Notes: generated by a model from the sequence alone, not told the origin. 26,212 nucleotides of DNA from DASWRT01 sp036403035 (GCA_036403035.1 DASWRT010000393.1:1-26212), one strand, 5' to 3'. Counted from the stretch's first letter, positions 13,879 to 22,196 are shown. Made by a program: numbers and translations.

Positions 13879-15174
13879 CTACTCCGCGGGGCTGGCTCCC
13901 GGCGCGGCGGCGCGGCCGGTCAGCGGCGGCAGGGGTTCGATCTTGCCGACCATGAAGAGGTACGTCGCGGCGCCCAGCAGGCAGAAGCCGCCCGCCACGA
14001 TCAGCGGCACGAGGAACGAGCCCTGCGTGATCGTCAGCATCACCCCTGTGAAGGTGGCGGTCAGGATGCCCGCGAGGTTGGAGGCGAAGTTCTGGATGCC
14101 GCCGATCGAGGCGACGTGGGCCGGGCTGGGCGCGACGTCGCCGGGCAACGACCAGATGCTCGCGGCGGTGAAGGCGAGGCTGGCGTAGGAGATCGCGAAG
14201 AACAGCAGCGCGACGTACGCGTTCGGGGCGATCGCGGACAGCGTGATCACCGACGACATCAGCATGCCGCCGACGAGGCAGATCTTGCGCGCGGCGGTCA
14301 GGCTCCAGCCGTGCCGGTACAGCGCGTCCGAGGCGAAGCCGCCCAGCCATCCGCCGGGGATCGATATCAGCGCCGGCAACACGCCCAGCGTGCCGAGCTG
14401 CGACAGCGAGAAGCCGCGCGCCTGCACCAGATAGGTCGGGAACCAGGTGATGAAGAAGTAGATCACGAAGTTGAGGCAGAAGAAGCCGATCATCATGCCC
14501 CAGATCGTGCGGTACCGGAAAAGCGACGCCCAGGAAACGGTTTCGCCGCGTTCGTCCTGCCGGCCGCGCTCCGCCTGCAACTGCCGGCGTTGCTCGGGCG
14601 TGACCGAGGCGTGACGTTCGGGGTCGCGGTAGACGATTATCCAGATCACCGCCCAGACGATGCCGAGCAGGCCGGTGACGACGAAGGAGGTCGGCCAGCC
14701 GAAGCTGCCGATCAGCCACGTCACCAACGGCAGGGAAAGCGCCGATCCGATGCGAGAGCCGCTGTCGAAGATGCTGCTCGCCAAGGCGCGCTCGCTGCGC
14801 GGGAACCAGTTGGCGGCCACCTTGGCGAAGGAGGGATAGGCCCCGGCCTCGCCGACGCCGAGCATCAGCCGGCATCCCATCAGGGTCGCGAAGGAGCGCG
14901 CCGCGGCGGTGAACGCGGTGAACACCGACCACCAGACCACGGCGATCGTCAGGGAGATGCGGGGGCCGACCCGGTCGGCGAACCAGCCGAACGGCAACTG
15001 CATCACCGAATAGGTCCAGAAGAACCCGCTGAGGATCAGCCCCATCATGGCGGCGTCGATCGCCAGCTCGTGCTGCATCGTCGGCGCGGCGACGGCGAGG
15101 TTGGCGCGATCGATGTAGTTGATCGTGTTCGCCAGACAGCAAAGCAGGATCATGGTCCAGCGTGCTCGGGGCAT
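13879..15174 (-). CDS. MFS transporter, anion:cation symporter (ACS) family
   Basis: This 12-helix inner-membrane permease of 431 residues resembles hexuronate, glucarate and galactonate carriers. Typical features are NYIDRANLAVAAP in helix 1, QLPFGWFADRVGPR (the family loop 2-3 motif), GVGEAGAYPSFAKVAANWFP in helix 4, and a charged central loop (about 180-215, RDPERHASVTPEQRRQLQAE). The C-terminal half has FFITWFPTYLVQARGFSLSQ. The ATG at 15172-15174 has AGGA-type ribosome-binding sequence upstream, and a 46-bp perfect palindrome lies 17 nt further up. The fuconate dehydratase gene follows on the same strand, so L-fuconate or a related sugar acid is the probable substrate. This is inferred from context. 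Confidence 0.93.
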   Translation of the reverse strand: MPRARWTMILLCCLANTINYIDRANLAVAAPTMQHELAIDAAMMGLILSGFFWTYSVMQLPFGWFADRVGPRISLTIAVVWWSVFTAFTAAARSFATLMGCRLMLGVGEAGAYPSFAKVAANWFPRSERALASSIFDSGSRIGSALSLPLVTWLIGSFGWPTSFVVTGLLGIVWAVIWIIVYRDPERHASVTPEQRRQLQAERGRQDERGETVSWASLFRYRTIWGMMIGFFCLNFVIYFFITWFPTYLVQARGFSLSQLGTLGVLPALISIPGGWLGGFASDALYRHGWSLTAARKICLVGGMLMSSVITLSAIAPNAYVALLFFAISYASLAFTAASIWSLPGDVAPSPAHVASIGGIQNFASNLAGILTATFTGVMLTITQGSFLVPLIVAGGFCLLGAATYLFMVGKIEPLPPLTGRAAAPGASPAE

Positions 15175-15191
15175 CGCCTTTCCTCCCTTTC

Positions 15192-15237
15192 GAGCCCGCC
15201 CCGCCCGCCCGGCCGGCCGGGCGGGCGGGGCGGGCTC
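15192..15237. repeat. 46-bp perfect palindrome upstream of the MFS gene
   Basis: Two 23-bp arms match with no mismatch and no loop (centre between 15214 and 15215). The sequence is nearly all G and C and starts GAGCCCGCCCCG. It ends 17 nt before the MFS start codon on the minus strand. In RNA it would form a very stable hairpin just before the ribosome-binding site. It has no T-run on either side. It could be a leader control element or terminator, or a dispersed palindrome. Confidence 0.85.
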
Positions 15238-15497
15238 TCGTGACGCTTCTTCTCTTACCGGTCATCTTTCAAACGAGCGAGACCAGGCGTCGTTCTCGCG
15301 GCGCCGACGTGGAATGCCCGGTCGAGGCAGTGCCGCGGGCGACACGCCCCCGTAACGGTTCGGTTCTACCCTTCATTGCCGGATGATCGCGTCCTCCGCA
15401 CAGTTGCGCCGCGCCGCGCCGCGGTGCACGCTAGCCGCAACGGCTGTAGCGCGGCAGTGGCGAACCGGCTGCGGCGGACGGGGAGAGGACGCTGATA
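15238..15497. other. Divergent intergenic region without recognised gene
   Basis: Together with the palindrome at 15192-15237, this makes up most of the 323-bp gap between the divergent MFS and nitrile-hydratase-like operons. A GGGAGAGG ribosome-binding site precedes the ATG at 15498. I see no gene, riboswitch or convincing -35/-10 pair. Promoters for both operons should be here. Confidence 0.6.
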
Positions 15498-15845
15498 ATG
15501 CGCGGACATCACGACATGGGCGGGCTGCCGGCCGGGCCGGTGGCGCCGGGCGAGCATTGCTACGCCCTGTGGGAGAAGCGCGTCGACGCGCTGATGATGC
15601 TGCTTTCAGCGCCGCAGCGGCAGCTGCTCAAAGTCGACGAGCTGCGGCGCAACATCGAGGCCCTCGGCCCGGACGCCTACGACCGGATGAGCTATTACGA
15701 GCGCTGGATGTCGTCGATCTGCAGCACGCTGATCCAGCGCGGCACGATCACGATCGACGAACTCGGCCGCAAGATGGCGGAGGTCGAGGCGCGCGCCGCC
15801 GAGGCCGCAGCCGCGAGCTGGCGGGAGGAGGAGAGCCGGACGTGA
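15498..15845 (+). CDS. Nitrile hydratase beta subunit, N-terminal half (thiocyanate hydrolase beta/ScnB-like)
   Basis: The 115-residue product matches only the N-terminal domain of cobalt nitrile hydratase beta. It begins HHDMGGLPAGPV (4-14) and contains the conserved RMSYYERW (63-70), followed by GTITIDELGRKMAEVEAR. In nitrile hydratase this domain wraps around the alpha subunit, and an arginine in it contacts the oxidised metal-bound cysteines. The C-terminal SH3-like half is missing here and is encoded by the next gene, with GTGA overlap. Gene order and split are those of thiocyanate hydrolase, where the beta and alpha subunits equal the two halves of nitrile hydratase beta. A stand-alone accessory protein is less likely because the HDMGG and YYERW segments are catalytic-subunit features. 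Confidence 0.85.
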   Translation: MRGHHDMGGLPAGPVAPGEHCYALWEKRVDALMMLLSAPQRQLLKVDELRRNIEALGPDAYDRMSYYERWMSSICSTLIQRGTITIDELGRKMAEVEARAAEAAAASWREEESRT

Positions 15846-16207
15846 GCGAGGCGGCAGCGGCGGCCGTTCCGGCGTGCTTCGGCGTCGGCGAACGGGTCGC
15901 GGTACGCCGCGCGGCGCCGCCGGGGCACGTACGGACGCCCTGGTACATCCGCGGCCATGCCGGGGTTATCGAGCGGCTCTGCGGCGCCTTCGCCAACCCC
16001 GAGGAGCTGGCCTACAACCGTCCGGGCCTTCCGGCCCAGCCGCTCTACCGCGTCCGCTTCCGCCAGCGCGACATCTGGCCGGACTATCGCGGCCGCGATA
16101 CCGACACGATCGAGATCGAGATCTACCAGCACTGGCTGGAGCCGGCGCCGCCGGAGGCGGATGCCGCCCGGCCCACCGCCGCCATCGTGGAGCGGGCAGC
16201 ACCATGA
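15842..16207 (+). CDS. Nitrile hydratase beta subunit, C-terminal SH3-like half (ScnA-like)
   Basis: The 121-residue product matches the C-terminal SH3-like barrel of nitrile hydratase beta: FGVGERVAVRRAAPPGHVRT (13-32), YIRGHAGVIERLCGAF, LYRVRFRQRDIWPDY (68-82) and the closing EIYQHWLEP (93-101). A short Pro/Ala tail follows. It starts with GTG at 15842, overlapping the previous stop, and its own stop overlaps the next start as ATGA, so the three genes should be translated together. No frameshift was seen between the two beta halves. They are truly separate frames with their own start, and the second half has an N-terminal lead of 12 residues. With the first half it should rebuild a full beta subunit. 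Confidence 0.86.
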   Translation: MSEAAAAAVPACFGVGERVAVRRAAPPGHVRTPWYIRGHAGVIERLCGAFANPEELAYNRPGLPAQPLYRVRFRQRDIWPDYRGRDTDTIEIEIYQHWLEPAPPEADAARPTAAIVERAAP

Positions 16208-16926
16208 GCGACGAGCGTTCATCCCACCGTCACGAGCACGGCCATGAGCACGGCCACGGCCATGAGCATGGCCGTGGACACGACCATCACGAGCCGCCGC
16301 CCGACAGCGGCGACGGCGGCGCGCTCAGCTATTACCAAGTGATGGAGATCGCGGTTCGCGAACTGCTGATCGAGAAGGGCGTCTTCACCGCCGACGATGT
16401 CCGCGCCGCGGTCGAGGCGATGGATGCGCGGACGCCCGCGCAGGGCGCCCGCGTCGTCGCCCGGGCCTGGGTCGACCCGGCGTTCAAGGCGCGGCTGCTG
16501 GCGGACGGCACGGCGGCATGCAGGTCGCTCGGTATCGATTTGGGGCCGATGAACCTCCTCGCCGTCGAGAACACGCCGGATCTCCACAACCTGATCGTGT
16601 GCACGCTCTGCTCGTGCTACCCGCGGATGCTCCTCGGCATCCCGCCGGACTGGTACAAGAGCCGCGACTACCGGAGCCGCGCCGTGCGCGAGCCGCGGGA
16701 CGTGCTCGCCGAGTTCGGCACGGCGCTGCCCGGCGGGGTGGAGGTGCGCGTGCACGATTCGACCGCGGACATGCGCTACCTCGTCCTGCCGATGCGCCCG
16801 CCGGGGACGGAGGGGTGGAGCGAGGAGGCGCTCGCCGGGCTCGTCACCCGCGACGCGATGATCGGCGTGACGCTGCCCCGGTCTCCGGCCGCTGCCCCGA
16901 CTCCGGCATCGTCCCAAGCACCCTGA
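16204..16926 (+). CDS. Cobalt-type nitrile hydratase alpha / thiocyanate hydrolase gamma subunit with His-rich tail
   Basis: This is the catalytic metal-binding subunit. The 240-residue product carries the metal claw CTLCSC at residues 133-138. Thr after the first Cys marks the cobalt type, and the second and third cysteines are normally oxidised. Flanking family segments are VVARAWVDPAFKARLLADG, ENTPDLHNLIVC, PPDWYKSRDYRSR, VHDSTADMRYLVLP and GTEGWSEEALAGLVTRD. Residues 8-29 hold 11 histidines in His-Gly/His-Glu repeats, absent from classical enzymes and probably metal-binding. The length is close to thiocyanate hydrolase gamma (about 243) and somewhat longer than usual nitrile hydratase alpha. 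The substrate (nitrile or thiocyanate) cannot be decided. No activator gene follows; glutamate dehydrogenase starts 70 bp later. Confidence 0.92.
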   Translation: MSDERSSHRHEHGHEHGHGHEHGRGHDHHEPPPDSGDGGALSYYQVMEIAVRELLIEKGVFTADDVRAAVEAMDARTPAQGARVVARAWVDPAFKARLLADGTAACRSLGIDLGPMNLLAVENTPDLHNLIVCTLCSCYPRMLLGIPPDWYKSRDYRSRAVREPRDVLAEFGTALPGGVEVRVHDSTADMRYLVLPMRPPGTEGWSEEALAGLVTRDAMIGVTLPRSPAAAPTPASSQAP

Positions 16927-16996
16927 GAGCAAACCCGGCCCCGACGCAGCCGTTCGCGGCTGGCCGCGTCCGCAACCGCACGAGAGAAGAGCCGAC

Positions 16997-19900
16997 ATGA
17001 CGTTGCGTGCCGAAGAGCGAAAGATCGAACTCGTCGAGGACGTCGCCGGCCTCGTCCGCCAGCGCCTGAACGGCGACGGGCGCGATGGCATGGCGGCGTA
17101 TTTCGCGCGCTGCTTCTACGCCCATGTTCCGCCGGAGGACGTGCTGACCCGAGACCCGGCGGACCTGTGCGGCGCCGCGCTGTCGCTGTGGCGGTTCGCC
17201 GGCGAGCGGAAGCCCGGCGAGGCGAAGATCCGCGTCTTCAATCCCGATCCGGCGGCGGACGGATGGAATTCGGCCTGCACCGTCATCGAGATCGTCAACG
17301 ACGACCGGCCGTTCCTCGTCGATTCGGTGACGGCGGCGCTGAACGGCCGCGGCCTCGTCGTGCATCTCGTCATCCATCCGATCCTGCGCGTCGAACGCGA
17401 CGACGCCGGTACGCTTGTCGCGCTCGGCACCGACCCGGCCGGACCGGCGGCGGGCGAGGGCGGCGCTCCGGCAGCGGCCGCGCCGCGCGTGCGGCGCGAG
17501 TCGCTGATGCATGTCGAGATCGCGCGGCAGACCGATCCGGCGGTGATGGCGGCGCTCGCCGACGCGCTCGCCGGGGTGCTCGCCGACGTGCGCGCGGCGG
17601 TGCAGGACTGGCCGAAGATGCGCGCCCAGCTCGCCGCGACGATCTACGACCTGACGGCGAACCCGCCGCCGCTCGATCCGGCGGAGACGGCCGAGGTCCT
17701 GTCGTTCATGAAATGGCTCGACGACGACAACTTTACCTTCCTCGGATACCGCGAATACAAGTTCGACGAGAGGGGCGGCCAGGGCGGCAGCGGCTCGCTC
17801 ACCGTCGAGCCGAACCGCGGGCTCGGCATCCTGCGCGACGACGACTACTCGGTGTTCGACGGGCTGCGGAACTTCGGCACGCTGCCGCCTGACGTGCAGG
17901 ACTTCATGCGCCGCAAGCGCCAGCTCCTGATCACCAAGTCGAACCGCCGGGCGACCGTGCACCGTCCGGCGCACATGGACGCGATCGTCATCAAGACCTT
18001 CGATATGGCGGGCCGGGTCGACGGCGAACGTCTCTTCCTCGGCCTCTTCACCTCGCTCGCCTACGGCCGCAGCGCGCGCTCGATTCCGATGCTGCGCCGG
18101 AAGGTCGAGCAGGTGCTCGCGCGCTCGGGCTTCACCCCGTCGAGCCACGACGGGAAGGCGCTGCAACACATCCTCGACACCTTCCCGCGCGACGAGCTGT
18201 TCCAGGCCAGCGACGACGAGCTGTTCGACATCGCGATCGGCATCCTCAACCTCCAGGAGCGGCAGCGGATCGCGCTGTTCCTGCGCCGCGACCCGTTCGA
18301 ACGGTTCGTCTCCGCCTTCGTCTACGTGCCGCGCGACCGGTTCAACACCGATCTCCGCCAGCGCATGGCGAGCATCCTGGAGACCGCGTTCGACGGCGAG
18401 GTCGAGAACTTCCAGATCCAGCTCGACGATTCGCCGCTCGCGCGGGTCCACTACGTCATCCGCACCCGGCGCGGCGCCATCCCGCCGGTCGACTTCGCCG
18501 AGCTGGAGGCGCGGCTGGTGGAAGCGGGGCGGACCTGGTCCGACCGGCTGCGAGAGGCGCTGATCGCGGCGAAGGGCGACGTCGCGGCGACGCCGCTGCT
18601 GCGCCGCTACGCGGAAGCGTTCCCGACGGCGTATCGGGAAACCGCCGCCGTGCCGGAGGCGCTTGCCGACATCGATCACGTCGAGAGCGTACTGACCGGC
18701 GGCCGGCCGCTGGCGATGCGGCTGGCGCCGTCCGCGCCGGGCGGCGCGATCAGCTTCCGCCTCTACCGCGCCGAGGCGCCGGTCGCGCTCTCCGATATCC
18801 TGCCGATGCTGGAGGCGATGGGCTTCCGGGTTCTCAGCGAAATTCCCTACGCGCTGGCGCCCGCCGACGCGCCGCAGGTTTCGCTCCAGGACTTCGCGCT
18901 CGCCGCCGCCGCCGCCTCGGCGGGCGCCGCGCTGGCCGATCCCGCCGGGCTGCGCGGCCGCGTCGAGGAGGCGTTCGCCGCGGTCTGGGCGGGCGCCGCC
19001 GAGAGCGACGGCTTCAACCGGCTCGTCCTGCTCGCGGGGCTCGGCTGGCGGCAGGTCATGGTGCTGCGCGCCTACGGCAAGGTGATGCGGCAGGCGGGCA
19101 GCAGCTTCAGCCAAGCCTACATGGAGGATACGCTCGCCGCGCACCCGGAGATCGCGGCCCGCCTCGTCGACCTCTTCGAGCGGCGCTTCGACCCGGCGCT
19201 CCAGGCGGACGCGGAGATCCGCATCGCCGGCCTGCTCCAGGAGATCGATCACCGGCTCGACGCGGTGACCAGCCTCGACGAGGACCGCATCCTGCGCAGC
19301 TTCCTGCTGCTGATCCAGAAGACGCTGCGGACGAACCATTACCAGCGCGGCGCGGACGGGCAGCCGAAGCCCTACCTCTCGCTGAAGCTGGCGAGCCGCG
19401 AGATCGACCTGCTGCCGGCGCCGCGCCCGCTGGTCGAGGTCTATGTCTACAGTCCGCGGGTCGAAGGCGTGCATCTGCGCGGCGGCAAGGTCGCGCGCGG
19501 CGGCATCCGCTGGTCGGACCGCAAGGAGGATTTCCGCACCGAGATCCTCGGGCTGATGAAGGCGCAGATGGTCAAGAACGCCGTCATCGTGCCGGTCGGC
19601 TCGAAGGGCGGCTTCGTCGTCAAACGGCCGCCGCCGCTCCCGGCCGGGCGCGAGGCGCAGCTCGCCGAAGGGATCGAGTGCTACAAGACGCTGATGCGCG
19701 GCCTGCTCGACCTGACCGACAACATCGTCGGCGAGAGGGTGGCGCCGCCGCCCGACGTGGTGCGCCGCGACGAGGACGATCCCTATCTCGTCGTCGCCGC
19801 GGACAAGGGCACGGCGACCTTCTCCGACATCGCGAACGGCGTCTCGGCGGAGTACGGGTTCTGGCTCGGCGACGCCTTCGCCTCCGGCGGCTCGGCGGGA

Positions 19901-21907
19901 TACGACCACAAGGTCATGGGCATCACCGCCCGCGGCGCCTGGGAGCTGGTGAAGCGGCACTTCCGCGAGGTCGGCGTCGACATCCAGACGACCGACTTCA
20001 GCGTCGTCGGCGTCGGCGACATGTCGGGCGACGTGTTCGGCAACGGCATGCTGCTGTCGAAGCACATCAGGCTGCTCGCCGCCTTCGACCATCGGCACAT
20101 CTTCGTCGATCCCGACCCGGCGGACCCGGCGAAGAGCTGGAAGGAGCGGAAGCGGCTCTTCGACCTGCCGCGCTCGTCCTGGGCGGACTACGATCCGAAG
20201 CTGATCTCGCCGGGCGGCGGCGTGTTCGAGCGTTCCGCCAAGTCGATCGCCCTGAGCCCCGAGATCCGCGCCCGCTTCGGGATCTCGGCCGAGCGCGTCA
20301 CCCCGGCCGAGCTGATGCGCGCGATCCTCACCGCCGAGGTCGACCTGCTCTGGTTCGGCGGCATCGGCACCTACGTCAAGGCGACGGGCGAGAGCCACGC
20401 CGAGGCCGGCGACCGCGCCAACGACGCGATCCGCATCAGCGGCGCCGAAATCCGCGCCAAGGTCGTGGGCGAGGGCGCCAATCTCGGCGTGACGCAGCGC
20501 GGGCGCATCGAGTACGCCCACAAGGGCGGGCGGATCAACACGGACGCGATCGACAACTCGGCCGGCGTCGACACCTCGGACCACGAGGTCAACATCAAGA
20601 TCCCGCTCAACGGGCTTGTCGCCTCGGGCGCGCTCACCGTCGAGGAGCGGAACGCGACGCTCGCCGGGATGACCGACGAGGTCGCGCAGCTCGTCCTTCA
20701 GGACAATTATCTCCAGGGGCAGACGCTGAGCCTCGCGCAGATGCGCGAGGCGGAACTGCTCGATCAGCAGTGGCGGCTGATCCGGGCGCTGGAGCGCGCC
20801 GGCCGCCTGGACCGCGGGCTGGAGTTCCTGCCCGACGATGAAACGCTTGCGACGCGCGCGGCGCAGCGGCAGGGCCTTACCCGGCCGGAACTGGCCGTGC
20901 TGCTCGCCTATGCGAAGAACACGCTCTACGCCGACCTGCTGCCGACCGACCTGCCCGACGAGCCGCAGCTTGCCGGCGACCTCATCCGCTACTTCCCGAA
21001 GCCGATGGTGAAGCGGTGCCGGGCAACGGTCGAGGGGCATCGGCTGCGGCGCGAGATCATCGCGACCTTCGTCACCAACAGCCTCGTCAACCGCGCCGGC
21101 ATCACCTTTGTCCACGAGATGGCCGAACGCAGCGGGCGCGGGCCGGCCGATGTCGCGCGGGCCTACGCGATCGCCCGCGACGCCTTCGCGCTGCGGCCGC
21201 TATGGACGGCGATCGACGCGCTCGACAACAAGGTTCCCGCGACGGTGCAGTACGGCATGCATCTCGCGGCGGTGCGGCTCGTCGAGCGGACGACGCTGTG
21301 GCTGCTGCGCTCCGGCCTGCCGCTCGACATCCGCGCGCGGGTCGAGGCGTTCGCGCCGGGGATCGCCGCCATCGACAAGGGGCTGGCGGACATCCTGCCG
21401 GACGCCGAGCGTGCGACCCTCACCGCCGCCGCGGCGACGTTCGCCGGCCAGGGTGTGCCGGCGCCGCTCGCCGAACGCGTGGCCCGGCTGCCCTGGCTCG
21501 CCGCGGCGGTCGACGTGATCCGGCTCGCCGAGCCGGCGGGGCGCGATCCGGCCGATGTCGGACGCGCCTACTATGCGCTCGGCGGCCGGTTCGGGCTGGA
21601 CCGGCTGCGCCGTGCCGCGGCTTCGCTCAAAGCCGAGACGACGTGGCAGAAGCTCGCCGCCGCGGCGCTGGTCGACGAGTTCTACGCGCTGCAGTCGACG
21701 CTCGCCGCGGGCGTGCTCGCGGCGGCGGCCCGTCCCGGCGCGGCGGCGGCGTCGCCGCCGCTCGACGCCTGGGCCGCGGCGCGGCGCGGCGAGATCGCGT
21801 CGGTCGAGGCGATGATCGCCGAGCTGACGGCGGCGCCGGATCTCGACCTTGCAATGCTGACCGTCGCCGCCCGCCGCCTGCGCGGGCTGGCCGAAACGGC
21901 GGGGTAA
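16997..21907 (+). CDS. gdhB: NAD-specific glutamate dehydrogenase, large (180-kDa) type
   Basis: This enzyme interconverts glutamate and 2-oxoglutarate plus ammonia with NAD, mostly in the catabolic direction, in the cytosol. The 1636-residue product has the size and layout of the large bacterial family: long N-terminal regulatory regions with ACT-like segments (about 1-700), then the catalytic core. Core signatures are GGIRWSDRKEDFRTEILGLM and KNAVIVPVGSKGGF near residues 835-870, and a Rossmann-like GVGDMSGDVFGNGML near 1005. VVGEGANLGVTQRGRIEYA follows near 1155. The ATG at 16997 is preceded by a purine-rich ribosome-binding stretch. It follows the nitrile-hydratase-like operon by 70 bp and may be partly co-transcribed with it. 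Its G/C-rich codons create a false 1400-codon frame on the other strand. Confidence 0.97.
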   Translation: MTLRAEERKIELVEDVAGLVRQRLNGDGRDGMAAYFARCFYAHVPPEDVLTRDPADLCGAALSLWRFAGERKPGEAKIRVFNPDPAADGWNSACTVIEIVNDDRPFLVDSVTAALNGRGLVVHLVIHPILRVERDDAGTLVALGTDPAGPAAGEGGAPAAAAPRVRRESLMHVEIARQTDPAVMAALADALAGVLADVRAAVQDWPKMRAQLAATIYDLTANPPPLDPAETAEVLSFMKWLDDDNFTFLGYREYKFDERGGQGGSGSLTVEPNRGLGILRDDDYSVFDGLRNFGTLPPDVQDFMRRKRQLLITKSNRRATVHRPAHMDAIVIKTFDMAGRVDGERLFLGLFTSLAYGRSARSIPMLRRKVEQVLARSGFTPSSHDGKALQHILDTFPRDELFQASDDELFDIAIGILNLQERQRIALFLRRDPFERFVSAFVYVPRDRFNTDLRQRMASILETAFDGEVENFQIQLDDSPLARVHYVIRTRRGAIPPVDFAELEARLVEAGRTWSDRLREALIAAKGDVAATPLLRRYAEAFPTAYRETAAVPEALADIDHVESVLTGGRPLAMRLAPSAPGGAISFRLYRAEAPVALSDILPMLEAMGFRVLSEIPYALAPADAPQVSLQDFALAAAAASAGAALADPAGLRGRVEEAFAAVWAGAAESDGFNRLVLLAGLGWRQVMVLRAYGKVMRQAGSSFSQAYMEDTLAAHPEIAARLVDLFERRFDPALQADAEIRIAGLLQEIDHRLDAVTSLDEDRILRSFLLLIQKTLRTNHYQRGADGQPKPYLSLKLASREIDLLPAPRPLVEVYVYSPRVEGVHLRGGKVARGGIRWSDRKEDFRTEILGLMKAQMVKNAVIVPVGSKGGFVVKRPPPLPAGREAQLAEGIECYKTLMRGLLDLTDNIVGERVAPPPDVVRRDEDDPYLVVAADKGTATFSDIANGVSAEYGFWLGDAFASGGSAGYDHKVMGITARGAWELVKRHFREVGVDIQTTDFSVVGVGDMSGDVFGNGMLLSKHIRLLAAFDHRHIFVDPDPADPAKSWKERKRLFDLPRSSWADYDPKLISPGGGVFERSAKSIALSPEIRARFGISAERVTPAELMRAILTAEVDLLWFGGIGTYVKATGESHAEAGDRANDAIRISGAEIRAKVVGEGANLGVTQRGRIEYAHKGGRINTDAIDNSAGVDTSDHEVNIKIPLNGLVASGALTVEERNATLAGMTDEVAQLVLQDNYLQGQTLSLAQMREAELLDQQWRLIRALERAGRLDRGLEFLPDDETLATRAAQRQGLTRPELAVLLAYAKNTLYADLLPTDLPDEPQLAGDLIRYFPKPMVKRCRATVEGHRLRREIIATFVTNSLVNRAGITFVHEMAERSGRGPADVARAYAIARDAFALRPLWTAIDALDNKVPATVQYGMHLAAVRLVERTTLWLLRSGLPLDIRARVEAFAPGIAAIDKGLADILPDAERATLTAAAATFAGQGVPAPLAERVARLPWLAAAVDVIRLAEPAGRDPADVGRAYYALGGRFGLDRLRRAAASLKAETTWQKLAAAALVDEFYALQSTLAAGVLAAAARPGAAAASPPLDAWAAARRGEIASVEAMIAELTAAPDLDLAMLTVAARRLRGLAETAG

Positions 21908-21922
21908 TACCAACGGCCGTTG
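21908..21922. repeat. Small palindrome TACCAACGGCCGTTG
   Basis: CAACGGCCGTTG (21911-21922) is a perfect 12-bp palindrome directly after the glutamate dehydrogenase stop. It shares ATACCAAC with the palindrome at 8563-8578. It is probably a dispersed intergenic element. Confidence 0.55.
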
Positions 21923-22023
21923 CGCCACACTCCGGCAGGAGCGCGTCGGTCCGCCGACCCGATCTTAATCCTGGATCGGGCGCGGCCGCATTTCGTTCGG
22001 CACGGCGCCCGCCCGCCTGATCT

Positions 22024-22044
22024 CGCCGGAACGTCGTTCCGGCG
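22024..22044. terminator. Perfect 9-bp hairpin after glutamate dehydrogenase
   Basis: CGCCGGAAC pairs perfectly with GTTCCGGCG across a 3-nt GTC loop, 117 bp after the gdh stop. It has no T-run, so it may be a repeat or a Rho-associated 3' end rather than a classic terminator. The rest of the 21908-22196 gap shows only the ribosome-binding site of the next gene. Confidence 0.45.
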
Positions 22045-22196
22045 GGCGGCAGGCGAAGCAAAGCGTCGCCGAGAGCCCGGCTCCCGACCGCGCGTCGACG
22101 GCGTGCAACGCAGTACTGCTCCTCGTGAGAAATCTGGGATAGAGTTCCCTTTGTGATTCGGCGCCGACACCTCCGCGCCCGCGGAGAGGAGGGACA

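Noticed and set aside
12434..15265. A single 943-codon frame that would fuse the fuconate dehydratase to an N-terminal extension
   Set aside because: The extension is the MFS gene read out of frame. The dehydratase has its own start and ribosome-binding site at 13783.
15498..16207. Split beta subunit as a frameshifted pseudogene
   Set aside because: The second half has its own GTG start overlapping the first stop, the join is at a domain boundary, and both halves keep their conserved residues. This is the thiocyanate hydrolase arrangement.
16225..16293. The GAGCACGGC repeat as a CRISPR or microsatellite artefact
   Set aside because: It is in frame, gives a consistent His-rich tail, and lies within a well-supported gene; there is no spacer structure.
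16844..21115. A 1423-codon open frame on the minus strand opposite glutamate dehydrogenase
   Set aside because: It is the mirror of a G/C-biased gene. The translation is Arg/Asp/Gly/Val-rich low complexity with no family, while the plus-strand product is a complete known enzyme.
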